From the NCBI RefSeq assembly GCF_000717595.1, contig NZ_JNZO01000069.1, positions 1 to 5,895 of the forward strand: 5,895 nucleotides of DNA. Direction: 5' to 3'. This document shows, piece after piece, positions 5,792 to 5,895 of this stretch. Origin of the DNA: Streptomyces flavochromogenes. GTDB taxonomy: Bacteria; Actinomycetota; Actinomycetes; Streptomycetales; Streptomycetaceae. Under the pieces are notes generated by a model. That model was not told the DNA's origin. It made no database searches and worked only from the letters and a program-made list of their open reading frames with translations. The position numbers were made by a program, and so were the translations under genes. Positions within the stretch are counted from its first letter, which is position 1. Every line of letters starts with the position of its first letter.

Positions 5792-5794
5792 TAA

Positions 5795-5895
5795 GTGGGT
5801 AATTTCCGTACGCGAGGGTGGGCCGTGGCATTGTCCGCGGTGATGGCAGTGGGACTGCTGCCGGCCACCTCCGTCGCACGGCGGACGCCGCTGGG
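5795..5895 (+). CDS. Start of a secreted protein, cut by the window edge
   Basis: The frame opens at GTG 5795, directly after an in-frame TAA (5792-5794), with a purine-rich ribosome site upstream. It is open to the end of the window (33 codons plus two bases). The peptide begins MGNFRTRGW, followed by the hydrophobic AVALSAVMAVGLLPATSVA and then RRTPLG. This is a clear Sec signal peptide with probable cleavage after SVA. In Streptomyces, large RHS/YD-repeat secreted proteins often begin this way and share N-terminal domain types with DNRLRE proteins like the divergent neighbour. That makes an RHS-type product a reasonable guess, but nothing beyond the signal peptide is visible. Confidence 0.8.
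   Translation, partial: MGNFRTRGWAVALSAVMAVGLLPATSVARRTPL

Larger units (their letters stand above)
5446..5794. promoter_or_regulatory. Divergent intergenic control region between two secreted-protein genes
   Basis: 349 bases with no credible gene separate GTG 5445 (minus) from GTG 5795 (plus). It is visibly richer in A and T than the flanking genes. It holds the candidate minus-strand promoter (5564-5593), a tandem 8-base repeat (5581-5596) and both ribosome sites. For the plus gene I see only a weak -10-like GATATAG (5742-5748) without a matching -35, and a striking T-rich tract (5765-5778, 12 T of 14) just before its ribosome site. Shared regulation of the two genes is possible but not shown. 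Confidence 0.6.

Noticed and set aside
5646..5843. A 65-codon plus-strand frame in the divergent intergenic region
   Set aside because: Its codons lack the third-position GC bias seen in the real genes, and it runs out of phase across the start of the well-supported signal-peptide gene at 5795.

Overview
The window looks like chromosomal DNA of Streptomyces or a close high-GC actinomycete. The long reading frames end almost every codon in G or C, GTG start codons are common, the secreted protein architecture is typical of the genus, and a broken integrase of actinomycete type is present. The genus assignment is inference; no rRNA or other marker gene is present.

Left end (1-936): accessory DNA. 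A minus-strand tyrosine recombinase (phage or plasmid type integrase) keeps its N-terminal and core-binding regions (96-560) and then stops making sense at position 95. It runs into unrelated sequence and a stop codon at 51-53, so the catalytic half is missing from the readable frame. Bases 1-95 may be the end of an insertion sequence. A 29-codon minus-strand ORF with a strong Shine-Dalgarno sits just upstream of the integrase (571-660). The rest, to 936, is largely non-coding. It holds a perfect 16-base palindrome (760-775) and a long hairpin (817-879) well placed to terminate the large gene to its right.

Centre (937-5445, minus strand): one very large gene for a 1502-residue secreted protein. 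In order it has a Sec signal peptide, an N-terminal beta-rich region, a DNRLRE-type domain, Ig/Fn3-like segments, a first FG-GAP/VCBS region with about five calcium-loop motifs, a bulb-type (mannose-binding-like) lectin domain with three blades, and a C-terminal set of six FG-GAP/VCBS repeats in an alternating A-B pattern. There is no sorting signal or C-terminal membrane segment, so it is probably released or loosely wall-associated. A carbohydrate-binding or adhesive role is inferred.

Right end (5446-5895): a divergent intergenic region of about 350 bases. It carries a plausible vegetative-type promoter for the large gene with a tandem 8-base repeat over its -35 box. A plus-strand gene then begins at GTG 5795; its first 33 codons read as a signal peptide before the window ends. 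Two secreted proteins are therefore transcribed away from one control region. The second may be an RHS/YD-repeat type protein, but too little is visible to establish this.
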